From positions 1 through 45,884 of the forward strand of contig JBBIUU010000013.1 of NCBI GenBank assembly GCA_037440125.1: a DNA stretch of 45,884 nt, written 5' to 3'. The notes beneath the pieces are model-generated. The model worked only from the letters and a program-made list of their open reading frames with translations, did not search any database and was not told the origin of the DNA. A program made the position numbers and the translations under genes. Position 1 is the stretch's first letter, and each line of letters begins with the position of its first letter. Below are positions 31,097 through 38,905 of this stretch, in pieces. The stretch is from JAKAJA01 sp037440125. Its GTDB lineage: Bacteria > Acidobacteriota > UBA4820 > DSQY01.

Positions 31097-32245
31097 ATGA
31101 GGCTACCGTCCGGCCGGCTCTATCTCGACTGCAACGCCACGACGCCGCTCTCCGAGCGCGCTGCCGCCGCGCTGGACCGCGCCGGCAGGGAAGCCTTCGG
31201 AAATCCTTCGAGCGCCTACGCCGAAGGCCGGGCGGCCAGGCTCGAGCTCGAGCGGGCACGTGCCCGGGTGGCGGCCCTCGTCGGCTGTGAGCCTGGCGAG
31301 GTGGTCTTCACGGGCTCCGCGACGGAGGCGGACCACCTGGCCCTGAGCTCCGCCGTCCGCGCGGTCAGGGGCCGCACGCGGGTCCTGATTTCGGCCATCG
31401 AACACCCCGCCGTGTATGACCAGTGGCCGAACCTCGAGGCGTTGGGGTTCCGCGTGGAGGAGGTCCCCGTCGACGTGCGGGGTGTGCTCGACGTCGAGGC
31501 TCTGGAGGCCATGCTGGGGCCCGACGTGGCCGCCGTGTGCGTCCTGGCGGCGCACAACGAGACGGGCGTCCTCCAGCCGGTGGATGAGGTGGGCGCGCTC
31601 TGCGAGGCGGCCGGCGCGTACTTTCTCTGCGATGCGGTCCAGGCCCTCGGCAAGGTGCCGTCCCCGTGGGGCACGGCGAACCCCCACTACCTGGCAGTGG
31701 CCGCGCACAAGCTCTACGGGCCCAAGGGCATCGGCGCCCTCGTCGTGCGAAGGGGTGCGCCGCTCACGCCCGTGCTCGTGGGCGGTGGCCAGGAGGGCGG
31801 GAGACGCTCGTCCACGGAGGCGGTGGCCCTGGCGGCGGCCTTCGGAGAGGCGTGCGAGGAGGCCGTGAAGCACCTCCCGTCCATGGGACGCATCGAGGGC
31901 TTGAGGGACATGATGGAGGCGACGATCGCTTCCGTTTTCGGCGCGGTCCTCCACGGTGCGGGCGCCCCGCGCCTGCCGAACACCTCCTTCTTCAGCCTGC
32001 CCGGGGTTTCGGGGACCGCGGTCGCCGCGGTGCTCGACCGCGGGGGCGTCGCGGTCTCCACGGGGTCCGCGTGCCACAGCGGGAGCGCCGTCGGGGCGCG
32101 CGTCCTCAAGGCCATGGGCGTCGCGCCGGAGCTCCTCGGTTCGGTGCTCCGCGTGAGCCTGGGACGGGACACCTCCGAGCGCGATATAATAGATTTCTTA
32201 GAACGCCTTCCGATGGCGCTATCGGCCGCCAGAGGAACTTCCTGA
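31097..32245 (+). CDS. Cysteine desulfurase, NifS/IscS family
   Basis: A 382-residue PLP enzyme. His102 (IEHPAV), Asp179 (CDAVQ), and Lys205 in AAHKLYGPKG (the PLP Schiff-base lysine) are present. The active-site cysteine is Cys326 in STGSACHSGS, the short-loop position typical of the NifS/IscS group. It takes sulfur from cysteine as an enzyme-bound persulfide for Fe-S clusters or thiolation; selenium delivery is possible given selB nearby but is only an inference. A GGAGA ribosome site precedes ATG 31097. The ferredoxin gene begins 13 bases after its stop. Confidence 0.93.
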   Translation: MRLPSGRLYLDCNATTPLSERAAAALDRAGREAFGNPSSAYAEGRAARLELERARARVAALVGCEPGEVVFTGSATEADHLALSSAVRAVRGRTRVLISAIEHPAVYDQWPNLEALGFRVEEVPVDVRGVLDVEALEAMLGPDVAAVCVLAAHNETGVLQPVDEVGALCEAAGAYFLCDAVQALGKVPSPWGTANPHYLAVAAHKLYGPKGIGALVVRRGAPLTPVLVGGGQEGGRRSSTEAVALAAAFGEACEEAVKHLPSMGRIEGLRDMMEATIASVFGAVLHGAGAPRLPNTSFFSLPGVSGTAVAAVLDRGGVAVSTGSACHSGSAVGARVLKAMGVAPELLGSVLRVSLGRDTSERDIIDFLERLPMALSAARGTS

Positions 32246-32258
32246 AAGGTATCACGCG

Positions 32259-32549
32259 ATGAGCGAAAACATAGAGTCTACCGAACGCGTCTGGGTCCTG
32301 GTCTGCAAGGGGGAGGCCTGCAGCCGCAGCGGGAATCCGGACAGGATCCGCGTCGCGCTCAAGCAGGCGGCGAGGGAGCTGCCGGCCAAAGCCGTGAAGG
32401 TGTCCTTCGTCTCGTGCTTGGGCATGTGCGGCGAAGGGCCCAACGTTCTGGTGTGCAAGGGCGGGACCGCCTACAAGCGTTGCACGGGCGCCGAGGGCGC
32501 TCGGATCATGGACGAAGTGAGGAAGCAGGTTGGAAGAACTGATCCGTAA
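32259..32549 (+). CDS. Thioredoxin-like [2Fe-2S] ferredoxin
   Basis: A 96-residue protein of the thioredoxin-like ferredoxin family. Ligand cysteines are Cys16 and Cys21 (CX4C) and Cys53 and Cys57 (CX3C in SCLGMCGEGPNVLV), with two more (Cys66, Cys75). The family is found as free electron carriers and as NuoE-type subunits; here it is free-standing. The last 20 bases overlap the start of the sigma-54 regulator gene, suggesting translational coupling. With the cysteine desulfurase it points to Fe-S or redox metabolism. Confidence 0.88.
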   Translation: MSENIESTERVWVLVCKGEACSRSGNPDRIRVALKQAARELPAKAVKVSFVSCLGMCGEGPNVLVCKGGTAYKRCTGAEGARIMDEVRKQVGRTDP

Positions 32550-33891
32550 CGCCAATACGCTGAGGGTGCTCGACGCGGTCAGCGACGGCGTCATCATCAC
32601 CAACCTCGAGCGGAAGATCGTCTTCATCAACGAGACGGCCCGGCGCCTCCTCCGCTACTCGGAGGGGGAGGTGGCGGACGCGCGCTGCAAGAGCATCACG
32701 CAGACCTCCGAGTGCGAGTACTCGTGCCCCATGACGCGCGCCCTGCAGACGGGCCAGGACCTGGCGGGCCTCCCCATGTGGTACCGCACCAAGGACGGCC
32801 AGCTCCTGAACTGCCGCACGAGCGTCATGCTCCTGCGAGACGCGGCGGGGGCCGTCGTGGGCGGGGTGGAGATCTTCAACGACATCACCCAGATCGCGCG
32901 CCTCCAGGAGTCCGCCGAGGAGCGCTTCTCCTTCTCCAACATCATCGGTCACAACCGCAGCATGCAGGAGGTCTTCGACCTCATCCGGATGGTGGCGGAG
33001 ACCGACTCGACGGTGCTCATCACGGGCGAGAGCGGCACGGGCAAGGAGATGGTGGCGAACGCCATCCACTTCAACTCGACGCGCCGCACGCGCGCCTTCG
33101 TGAAGGTCAACTGCGCCGCGCTCAACGAGGGCGTCCTCGAGAGCGAGCTCTTCGGCCACGTGAGGGGCGCCTTCACGGGCGCCATCGCCGACAAGATGGG
33201 GCGCTTCGAGCTGGCCCACGGCGGGACCATCTTCCTCGACGAGATCGCCGAGATTCCTCCGGCCACGCAGGTCAAGCTCCTCCGCGTCCTCCAGGAGGGC
33301 GAGCTCGAGCGGGTGGGCTCGGCCAAGGGCATCAAGGTGGACGTGCGCGTCGTGGCGGCCACGAACCGCGACCTGGCCGCCGCCCTCGGGGACGGGAGCT
33401 TCCGGCAGGACCTCTTCTATCGCCTCAACGTCTTCCGCATCGTCCTGCCGCCCCTCAGGGACCGCAAGGACGACGTCCCGCTCCTCGTGGACTACTTCCT
33501 CAAGAAGATCGCCGCCAAGATGCCCTCCAAGAACCTCGACCGCATCGAGGCCGAGGCCCTCGCGCGCCTCATGGACTACCGCTTCCCCGGGAACATCCGC
33601 GAGCTCGAAAACCTCGTCGAGCACGCGGCCATCCGCTGCCAGGACGGGATCATCCGCACCCGCGACCTGCCGCTGCCCTCCACCGCGCCCCCCGAGGACG
33701 CCGCCGCCGCGCCGCTGTACCAGATCCACTCGCCCCTCGAGACGCTCGAGCGGGACCTCATCCTCAAGACCCTCGACGCCAACGACTGGAGGATCAGCAA
33801 GACCGCGCAGAGGCTGGGGATCAGCAGGGTGACGCTGTGGCGGAAGATGAAGGAATACGGCGTCCAGAAGAAGGTTGCCCCGGCACCGTAG
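32530..33891 (+). CDS. PAS-domain sigma-54-dependent activator with a cysteine cluster
   Basis: A 453-residue regulator. A PAS domain (about 10-130) contains Cys53, Cys62, Cys66 and Cys95, with the SECEYSCPM segment suggesting a metal or Fe-S sensor. The AAA+ domain has Walker A GESGTGKE (166-173), the GAFTGA loop for sigma-54 contact, Walker B-type GTIFLDEI and AATNRDLAAA. A Fis-like HTH ends the protein (ISKTAQRLGISRVTLWRKM). Translation probably starts at TTG 32530 with GGAAGCAGG before it, overlapping the ferredoxin gene by 20 bases. There is no phosphoreceiver domain, so it likely senses its signal directly. Confidence 0.93.
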   Translation: MEELIRNANTLRVLDAVSDGVIITNLERKIVFINETARRLLRYSEGEVADARCKSITQTSECEYSCPMTRALQTGQDLAGLPMWYRTKDGQLLNCRTSVMLLRDAAGAVVGGVEIFNDITQIARLQESAEERFSFSNIIGHNRSMQEVFDLIRMVAETDSTVLITGESGTGKEMVANAIHFNSTRRTRAFVKVNCAALNEGVLESELFGHVRGAFTGAIADKMGRFELAHGGTIFLDEIAEIPPATQVKLLRVLQEGELERVGSAKGIKVDVRVVAATNRDLAAALGDGSFRQDLFYRLNVFRIVLPPLRDRKDDVPLLVDYFLKKIAAKMPSKNLDRIEAEALARLMDYRFPGNIRELENLVEHAAIRCQDGIIRTRDLPLPSTAPPEDAAAAPLYQIHSPLETLERDLILKTLDANDWRISKTAQRLGISRVTLWRKMKEYGVQKKVAPAP

Positions 33892-33895
33892 ACTA

Positions 33896-34317
33896 GCCCG
33901 CCAGATCTCGGACCATAGGCTTTGTCAGACTCGCAAGTCCGGCCTGCGACGTACCGGCATGAGTACGCCTCGGTCGGCCTTGTTCCTCTTCCTCGCCTCT
34001 GGCCCGATCCGGGCGGGATGATGGTTCACGGCGTCGCCCGCCAGATCTCGGCCCAAATGCTTTGTCAGGCTCGCCGGTTCAGTCTGCGACGTACGGGACG
34101 GGGTACGCCTCGACTGCCCCGGCTCGCCTTCCTCGCCTTTGGGCCGATCCGGGCGGGATGAAGATTCTCGGGGGCGCCCGCCACTGTCTCTTGGTGAGCC
34201 TTCTCACGCCGCGGCCTCATCCTCAACGTACCGAATTTGTACGATTCCGGTGAGTCCGCCGCGCCTTCCTCGGCTCTGGCCCGATCCGGTCGGGATGATG
34301 GTTCACGGCGTCGCCCT
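33896..34317. repeat. Three tandem ~140-bp units, two of them long imperfect palindromes
   Basis: Units begin at 33896, 34036 and 34176 (GCCCGCCA) and the third ends near 34317; period is 140, 140 and about 137. Shared blocks include CCAGATCTCGG (units 1-2), TTTGTCAG, CTGCGACGTAC, GGCCCGATCCGG and GGGATGATGGTTCACGGCG (units 1 and 3). In unit 2 the arms pair from CGGCCCAAA (34049-34057) with TTTGGGCCG (34138-34146) inward to CGTAC (34090-34094) with GTACG (34103-34107). All three keep the CGTAC/GTACG tip stem while the loop sequence differs. It starts just after the sigma-54 activator; 34318-34400 shows nothing further. Confidence 0.85.
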
Positions 34318-34400
34318 CTGAGTATCCAGTGGCAGGTGCCTTGTGCCAGGCGTCTGGTGTTGGGTTACGGGTGCCCTGCTATCACCATCCGGCGCCCTGC

Positions 34401-34477
34401 ATCTCGCGTCTCGCGTCTCGAGTTTCGCGTCTAACGTCTAACGTCTAGCGTCTAACGTCTAACGTCTAACGTCTCTC
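34401..34477. repeat. GTCTAAC heptamer array
   Basis: Eleven heptamers in perfect register: GTCTCGC-type units at the left passing into GTCTAAC, which occurs five times. It belongs to the same family as the right arm at 30634. The stop codon (TAG) of the minus-strand exported protein gene lies in one GTTAGAC unit. Confidence 0.92.
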
Positions 34478-35049
34478 CCCTCCCGGCGTAACGAGCCGGT
34501 AGGAGAGGGTGACGGAGGCGCCGGCGGCGGGTGCGGCGTAGAGCTGATAGGTCNNNNNNNNNNNNNNNNNNNNNNNNNNNNNNNNNNNNNNNNNNNNNNN
34601 NNNNNNNNNNNNNNNNNNNNNNNNNNNNNNNNNNNNNNNNNNNNNNNNNNNNNGTAGGAGAGGGTGACGGAGGCGCCGGCGGCGGGTGCGGCGTAGAGCT
34701 GATAGGTCCCCGCGGAGAGCTGGAGGTCCTCGAGGGGCACGGGATCGGAGACGGGGCCCGAGGGCCGAAGGTAGAAGACGAGCACGGTCTGGCCGCCGCT
34801 GCGGACGCTGAACCCCTTGATGCGCTCCGCATCCCCCGAGCAGGGCACTCCAGCGCCGAGAGACTCGATGGCGAATCCCTTGGCGACGGAGCCCCCGGGC
34901 ACGCGGAGACTCGTCGGCGTGGGGGTGCAGCCGGGGGGGCAGGACGCCGACACGGATACACGCCCAGCCTGCGGGCTTGAGGAGCTCGGGGCCAGCCCCA
35001 GGAGGAGCGCCGTGCTCGCCAGAAGAATGCAGCGCCACCGTGTCGCCAT
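34466..35049 (-). CDS. Small exported protein of unknown function (interrupted by an artificial gap)
   Basis: When the 55-bp duplicated flanks of the N-gap are overlapped, the frame runs unbroken from ATG 35049 to a TAG at 34466-34468: 142 residues. It has a signal peptide (about 6-25, then PSSSSPQAG) with no lipobox. The mature part is a small beta-rich domain with four cysteines (about 37, 41, 69 and others), ending in TYQLYAAPAAGASVTLSYRLVTPGG, resembling a carbohydrate-binding or C-terminal sandwich domain. I do not recognise the family. The stop lies inside a heptamer array. The gap splits the gene in the given coordinates; the reading frame is sound only after correction. Confidence 0.65.
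34554..34653. other. Scaffold gap (100 N) with 55-bp duplicated flanks
   Basis: Exactly 100 N. The 55 bases ending at 34553 (34499-34553) are identical to the 55 bases starting at 34654 (34654-34708). That means the contigs overlap by 55 bp and no sequence is missing; joining them restores the exported-protein frame. Confidence 0.95.
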
Positions 35050-35122
35050 GGTCGGATTCTAGCACCGGCAGGCGGGGGCGGGTATGGTATCCTCTTGCTG
35101 GTCCGGAGCGGACGGAGGCGCC

Positions 35123-35802
35123 ATGTCGGGCAAGGTTTGCCCCGAGTGCGGGGGCGAGGGGTACGTGCTGGAGACGCGGGGCGCCGTGGCCATCGCCGTA
35201 CCCTGCAAATGCAGGGTCCCCGACCGGGCGACGCGCCTCGTGGCCAAGGCCTGCATCCCCGCCCGCTACTTCAACCGCTACACCTTCGGGAACTACCGGC
35301 CCGCCAACGCAAGCCAGGAAGAGGCGCTGACGATCGCCCAGCGGTACGCCGAGGAGTACCCCGCGCTCCCGGCCACCGCCAACGGCATCCTCTTCCAGGG
35401 GCCCTGCGGCGTCGGCAAGACGCACCTCGCGGTCTCGATCCTGCAGCAGGTGGTGGTGCAGAAATCGCTGCCCGCCCTCTTCGTGGACCTCAACGACCTC
35501 TACCGCGAGATCCGTTCGACCTACGGCCGGACGGGGGCCGAGGAGACCGAGTACGACATCCTCGCGCCGCTCCAGGAGGCGCCGCTCCTCCTCATCGACG
35601 AGCTCGGCTGCGTGGCCAGCCCGTGGGCTCAGGACACCCTGCACTACCTCGTGAGCCAGCGCTACAACGAGCAACGGCCCACGCTCCTCACCACGAACTA
35701 CCTCGACGCCCCGGCGCCCGGCGAGGGATCGCTCGAGGACCGGATCGGTACCCGCACGCGCTCCCGCCTCGCCGAAATGTGCCGCACCGTCCACCTCGAC
35801 GG
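35123..35802 (+). CDS. DnaC/IstB-like AAA+ ATPase (3' end lost in gap)
   Basis: At least 226 residues, cut by the gap at 35802. An N-terminal zinc-binding module has Cys6, Cys9, Cys28 and Cys30. The ATPase has Walker A QGPCGVGKTHLA (about 95-106), Walker B LLLIDELG (about 158-165) and sensor 1 LLTTNY, then an arginine-rich RTRSRLAEMCR segment that carries the arginine finger. This is the DnaC helicase-loader/IstB group; no transposase or DnaB is adjacent, so it may be a helicase loader. The break falls just before the family's usual end. Confidence 0.85.
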
Positions 35803-35902
35803 NNNNNNNNNNNNNNNNNNNNNNNNNNNNNNNNNNNNNNNNNNNNNNNNNNNNNNNNNNNNNNNNNNNNNNNNNNNNNNNNNNNNNNNNNNNNNNNNNN
35901 NN
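35803..35902. other. Scaffold gap (100 N)
   Basis: A second run of exactly 100 N. Unlike the first gap, I find no shared sequence on the two sides, so the real distance and even the adjacency of the contigs are uncertain. It truncates the DnaC-like gene and the barrel protein. Confidence 0.95.
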
Positions 35903-36129
35903 TCGGTGAAGAAGTAGCCGTAGTCGAGGCTGCCCACGAAGTTGTTCTCGCCGGAACCGTTGACGCGGGCCTGGTACCACTGGTTGTTGTAAATGAAGTT
36001 CTGGGATTCCTGATAGTTGCCGGTGCTGAACTGGTAGCCGGGGAGAATGGCGAAGTACTGCGTGCCGGCCTGCGCGAAGACGCCGAGGGAACCGAGAACC
36101 AGAAGCGCCGCAATCAGAATCTTCTTCAT
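35903..36129 (-). CDS. Outer-membrane beta-barrel protein, N-terminal part (3' end lost in gap)
   Basis: Only the first 75 residues are present. ATG 36129 has a strong GGAGG ribosome site. A signal peptide (MKK start, hydrophobic about 4-19) is followed by Tyr/Asn/Gln-rich strands (YFAILPGYQFSTGNYQ, NNFVGSLDYGYFFT) typical of a small OmpA-type barrel. Codon choice is less GC-extreme than in neighbouring genes, which fits a highly expressed protein or a different contig source. Confidence 0.7.
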
Positions 36130-36615
36130 CCTTACACCTCCGTACGTGTTGTTGAGGTACAACCTTTCTCCGACGTATGCAACACATTGTACTACACCCC
36201 TAGCAACAACCTAATATCTAGGGGCTACAACTGGAAGGTATACTACTACGAAGCCGGAGTCAAGTCCATAGGACCAAGGTCGGATAGACCGCACCGAAAT
36301 AGGAGTCCCCCCGCGCTCCCTGCTCTGGTGCCTATCTGACCCGCTCCGCACTCGTCGAGACCTCCGTGAGGGCCAATTCGGCCTCTAAACTACCCTGCAC
36401 TGGCCCAAGTGGATAAGGCAAGCAAGGAGAATGCCATTCTCTTCCTATACCACCCCGGGGCCCTCGTTCCGCATCATCATACGTGAATCCAGCCGTCGAG
36501 TTGCCGGTAGGGCCGGAACCAGCCCCTCCTCCCGCCCTGAACCCGGTTTCAATCCCTTAGCGTGCACGGTTGAGCGTCCGACAGTGAAACGCCTCTCTCT
36601 GCAAGTGGGCAAGCC
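36130..36615. other. Long intergenic region, AT-richer than the rest, no gene seen
   Basis: 486 bases between two minus-strand genes. The part next to the barrel gene (36130-36260) is noticeably AT-rich and contains a CCCCTAG/CTAGGGG inverted repeat (36197-36203 with 36218-36224); it probably holds the barrel promoter. A GAGAATG/CATTCTC 15-base palindrome (36427-36441) could be an operator. A single GTTTCA...TGAAAC pair occurs at 36546-36590. I see no coding potential, tRNA or tandem repeat. Confidence 0.5.
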
Positions 36616-38145
36616 TTAGCTCCCGCCTCCGGCCTTTTCCTTGAGGGCTGCCTTGTCGGGAATCTTGAGCAGCATGCCCTGTTCGGGCTGCTTTTCTGGT
36701 CGGAACGTGCCGTTGTACGCCGCCAGGCGGGCGCCTCCGTTGGGCGCGGCCAGGTAGCGGGTGGCGAGCCCGGTCCAAGTGTCGCCGGGTTGGGACGCGA
36801 CGATCTGGATCCTTGCGGGCCGGGCGGAAGCGAGCTCCCGGTCGGAGACGAAGCGGAGGGTCCTCATCATCTGTTCGAATTCCGGCCTCGCCTGCTGGAA
36901 ATCGCCGGGGTCGGCGAACCCGTAGATGACGAGGCCCGTCCTGTCCCTGACGACGAAGGCCATGAGGAGCCGCACCGTGCCGCCCTGCGTCTGGACGTCC
37001 AGGACGTTGGCGGGGGCCGAGACGCCCGCGGTCCACACCCTGGCGTACTCCACGACCTTGTGCTGGACCTTGAGGTTGGCGAGGTAGCGCTGGGCGTAGT
37101 CCTCCGCGGTCCGCGGTTGCTGGAAGACCTTGCCCTCGACGCCGACGACACGCGAGTTCACGGTCCCACCCCCAGCCTTGATCCTGCGGACGAACACCGC
37201 CAGGGCGTCCGGGTCATCGGGGCTCAAGTCGGCCTGGTAGGTGCCGGGGAAGTCTAGCCCGATGCGGTACTGCTTGTTGACGTACGTCTCGCCCGAGACG
37301 ATGGCCTCGCCCTTCGCGTTGCCCAGGGCCATGCCGTTGAGCTGCCTCAGGAACGGGTCGCGCTGGAGGGGCTGGTCGGCCTTCTTCGGGTGTTCCCTGG
37401 CATACTGTCCGACGCGGCCGTCCGCGTAGGTCAGCCGTTCGGCCGTCGGCGGGTGGCTGGCCAGGAACTTCTCGAGGGAGCCCGGCTCCCCCTGTTCGAT
37501 GGACTGGAGCATCTGGAACATCTTGGTGGCGCCGCGAGGGTTGTATCCCGCCGATTCGGCGTAGGTGATGCCGTACTCGTCCGCCTGCGCCTCGAGGTCT
37601 CTCGAATAACCCAGGAAGGCCAGATTGAGGGCCATCCCGGCGTACTGCCCCACGCTCTTGGCGAGTTCGGGTTTGAGGATGCCGAGCGCCTGGATGCCCA
37701 ACTGGGCCACGGCCTGGCGCGACATCTCCTGTGCGCCGTGCCGGAGGGCTACGTGCGCGAGCTCGTGGCCCATGACCGCGGCCAGCTCGTCCTCCGAGTT
37801 CATCCGCGCCAGGATGCCCCGCGTGACGTAGACGAACCCGCCGGGCAGGGCGAAGGCGTTGATGACGGGCGTGTCGAGCACCGTGAACTTGTAGGCGATG
37901 TCCCTGCGGGCGCACTGGGCCACGAGACGCTGGCCTACCCGGTCCACGTAGGCGTTCAGGGAGGGCAGCTCGCGGTAGACGCCGAACTCCTTCTCCACCG
38001 CCGCGGCGGACTCGCGGCCGATCTGGACCTCCTGGTCCTTGCTGATGAGCACCAGGCCGCCCTTCTGGGCGTTGAGGGGGTGGAGCGAGAGAAGCGTGAG
38101 GGCGATGGCCATCACGGGCCGGATGGCTTGGGACGACGCGCGCAT
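36616..38145 (-). CDS. M48-family exported metalloprotease with C-terminal LysM-like domain
   Basis: A 509-residue protein. A signal peptide (about 8-26) precedes the peptidase domain (about 40-235). The zinc motif is H-E-L-A-H at 127-131, with the third ligand Glu in a SRDLEAQADEYG segment near residue 190. It resembles the BepA/YfgC-type M48C proteases that handle outer-membrane protein assembly. Residues about 265-430 are a separate domain, and about 445-500 read as a LysM-like region (VASQPGDTWTGLATRYLA, NPxAxLAAYNG-type, LLKIP). The following exported metal-binding gene is upstream on the same strand. Confidence 0.9.
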   Translation of the reverse strand: MRASSQAIRPVMAIALTLLSLHPLNAQKGGLVLISKDQEVQIGRESAAAVEKEFGVYRELPSLNAYVDRVGQRLVAQCARRDIAYKFTVLDTPVINAFALPGGFVYVTRGILARMNSEDELAAVMGHELAHVALRHGAQEMSRQAVAQLGIQALGILKPELAKSVGQYAGMALNLAFLGYSRDLEAQADEYGITYAESAGYNPRGATKMFQMLQSIEQGEPGSLEKFLASHPPTAERLTYADGRVGQYAREHPKKADQPLQRDPFLRQLNGMALGNAKGEAIVSGETYVNKQYRIGLDFPGTYQADLSPDDPDALAVFVRRIKAGGGTVNSRVVGVEGKVFQQPRTAEDYAQRYLANLKVQHKVVEYARVWTAGVSAPANVLDVQTQGGTVRLLMAFVVRDRTGLVIYGFADPGDFQQARPEFEQMMRTLRFVSDRELASARPARIQIVASQPGDTWTGLATRYLAAPNGGARLAAYNGTFRPEKQPEQGMLLKIPDKAALKEKAGGGS

Positions 38146-38260
38146 GGCAGGACCTCCCCGATCGAGTGGGTCGTTGGGAATCAGTCTAACGCCGAGGAGG
38201 GCGGGCAGAAAGGTGCCTCGTCCGGGCTGGGGTCGAGACCACGTTTCCCGAGGAAGAAAG

Positions 38261-38289
38261 GAGGGGCCGGGATCGTGTCCCGGCCCCTC
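38261..38289 (-). terminator. Terminator of the exported metal-binding-type gene
   Basis: A perfect 12-bp stem (GAGGGGCCGGGA with TCCCGGCCCCTC) and a 5-base loop lie 30 bases after the stop at 38320. Read on the minus strand it is followed by CTTTCTTCCTC, a pyrimidine-rich tail. Confidence 0.75.
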
Positions 38290-38319
38290 GAGAATCAGCG
38301 GGGTGGTGCGCGTGGCGGG

Positions 38320-38643
38320 TCAGCTCTTGCCCGAGGCCGCCTTGGGCTGCTGCTCCCAGGACTTGACGTGAAGCGTGAGGACGGCGTTGCACTTCGGGCA
38401 TTTGCCCGGCTTGTCCGACATGTAGGCGCACCCCGCGCACGCGTAGTAGATGTCCGATTTGTTGACGGCCTTGAGGGTCTCGCCGCAGGGGCACTTGCCG
38501 GGCTTGTCGAAGGCCGCGTCGCACTTCGGGCAGACGTAGACCATGTCCTGGCCGGCCGCAGGCGTCTGGTCCTTGGCCAGGACGAGGGCGGAGAAGAGGA
38601 CCAGAAACAAGGAGATCATCGCCGCAGAGAGGGCTTTCTTCAT
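38320..38643 (-). CDS. Exported duplicated CxxC protein (heavy-metal-binding-type)
   Basis: A 107-residue protein with a signal peptide (about 5-23). The mature part has two tandem modules: YVCPKC...KPGKCPCGETL (Cys38, 41, 51, 53) and YACAGC...KPGKCPKCNAVL (Cys69, 72, 82, 85). The PGKCPxC pattern is like the short heavy-metal-binding domain fused to CusB-like efflux proteins, but that domain usually has Met/His where this has Cys. It may bind zinc, copper or another soft metal in the periplasm; no efflux genes are nearby. It has its own ribosome site (AGGAGG) and terminator. Confidence 0.75.
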   Translation of the reverse strand: MKKALSAAMISLFLVLFSALVLAKDQTPAAGQDMVYVCPKCDAAFDKPGKCPCGETLKAVNKSDIYYACAGCAYMSDKPGKCPKCNAVLTLHVKSWEQQPKAASGKS

Positions 38644-38863
38644 GGGCTTACCTCCTGCCCCAGAAACGCCCCGGGGGGGCGCCTATTCCTGTTCCCGCAG
38701 TTCGAATCGAGGCCCCGGTCGCTCCTGATGGACAGGGCCAAGAATCGGTCCGTGCGCGGGTTCGACAGGGTGCCTCCGAAAGGGACTGGTGCGAGGGTGT
38801 CTCGTCCTGACGGTGCGGCAGATCCCGGAAGCGCCCGACAGCAAAAGGGGCCGGACCGGGCCC

Positions 38864-38905
38864 TTCCCACATCCCAAATCCCACATCCCCAATCTGTCTT
38901 CTCAC
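38864..38905. repeat. Heptamer array (ATCCCAC family)
   Basis: Six heptamers in register, TTCCCAC, ATCCCAA, ATCCCAC, ATCCCCA, ATCTGTC, TTCTCAC. The TGA stop of the CBS gene (38902-38904, minus strand) is inside the last unit. 38644-38863 between the two genes holds nothing I can assign. Confidence 0.8.

Noticed and set aside
32185..32190. Perfect TATAAT within the end of the cysteine desulfurase gene
   Set aside because: No -35 lies 16-18 bases upstream and the next gene has a close-coupled position.
34329..34345. TGGCAGGTGCCTTGTG resembling a -24/-12 sigma-54 promoter
   Set aside because: The -12 GC is GT, the -24 box has a mismatch, and no plus-strand gene starts within several hundred bases.
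36546..36590. GTTTCAATCCCTTAG...GTGAAAC, resembling a CRISPR repeat end
   Set aside because: It occurs once, is 45 bases long, has no second copy at spacer distance, and no cas genes are present.
38690..38725. TTCGAATC motif resembling a tRNA T-loop
   Set aside because: The flanking bases do not pair as a T stem and no acceptor or anticodon arm can be placed.
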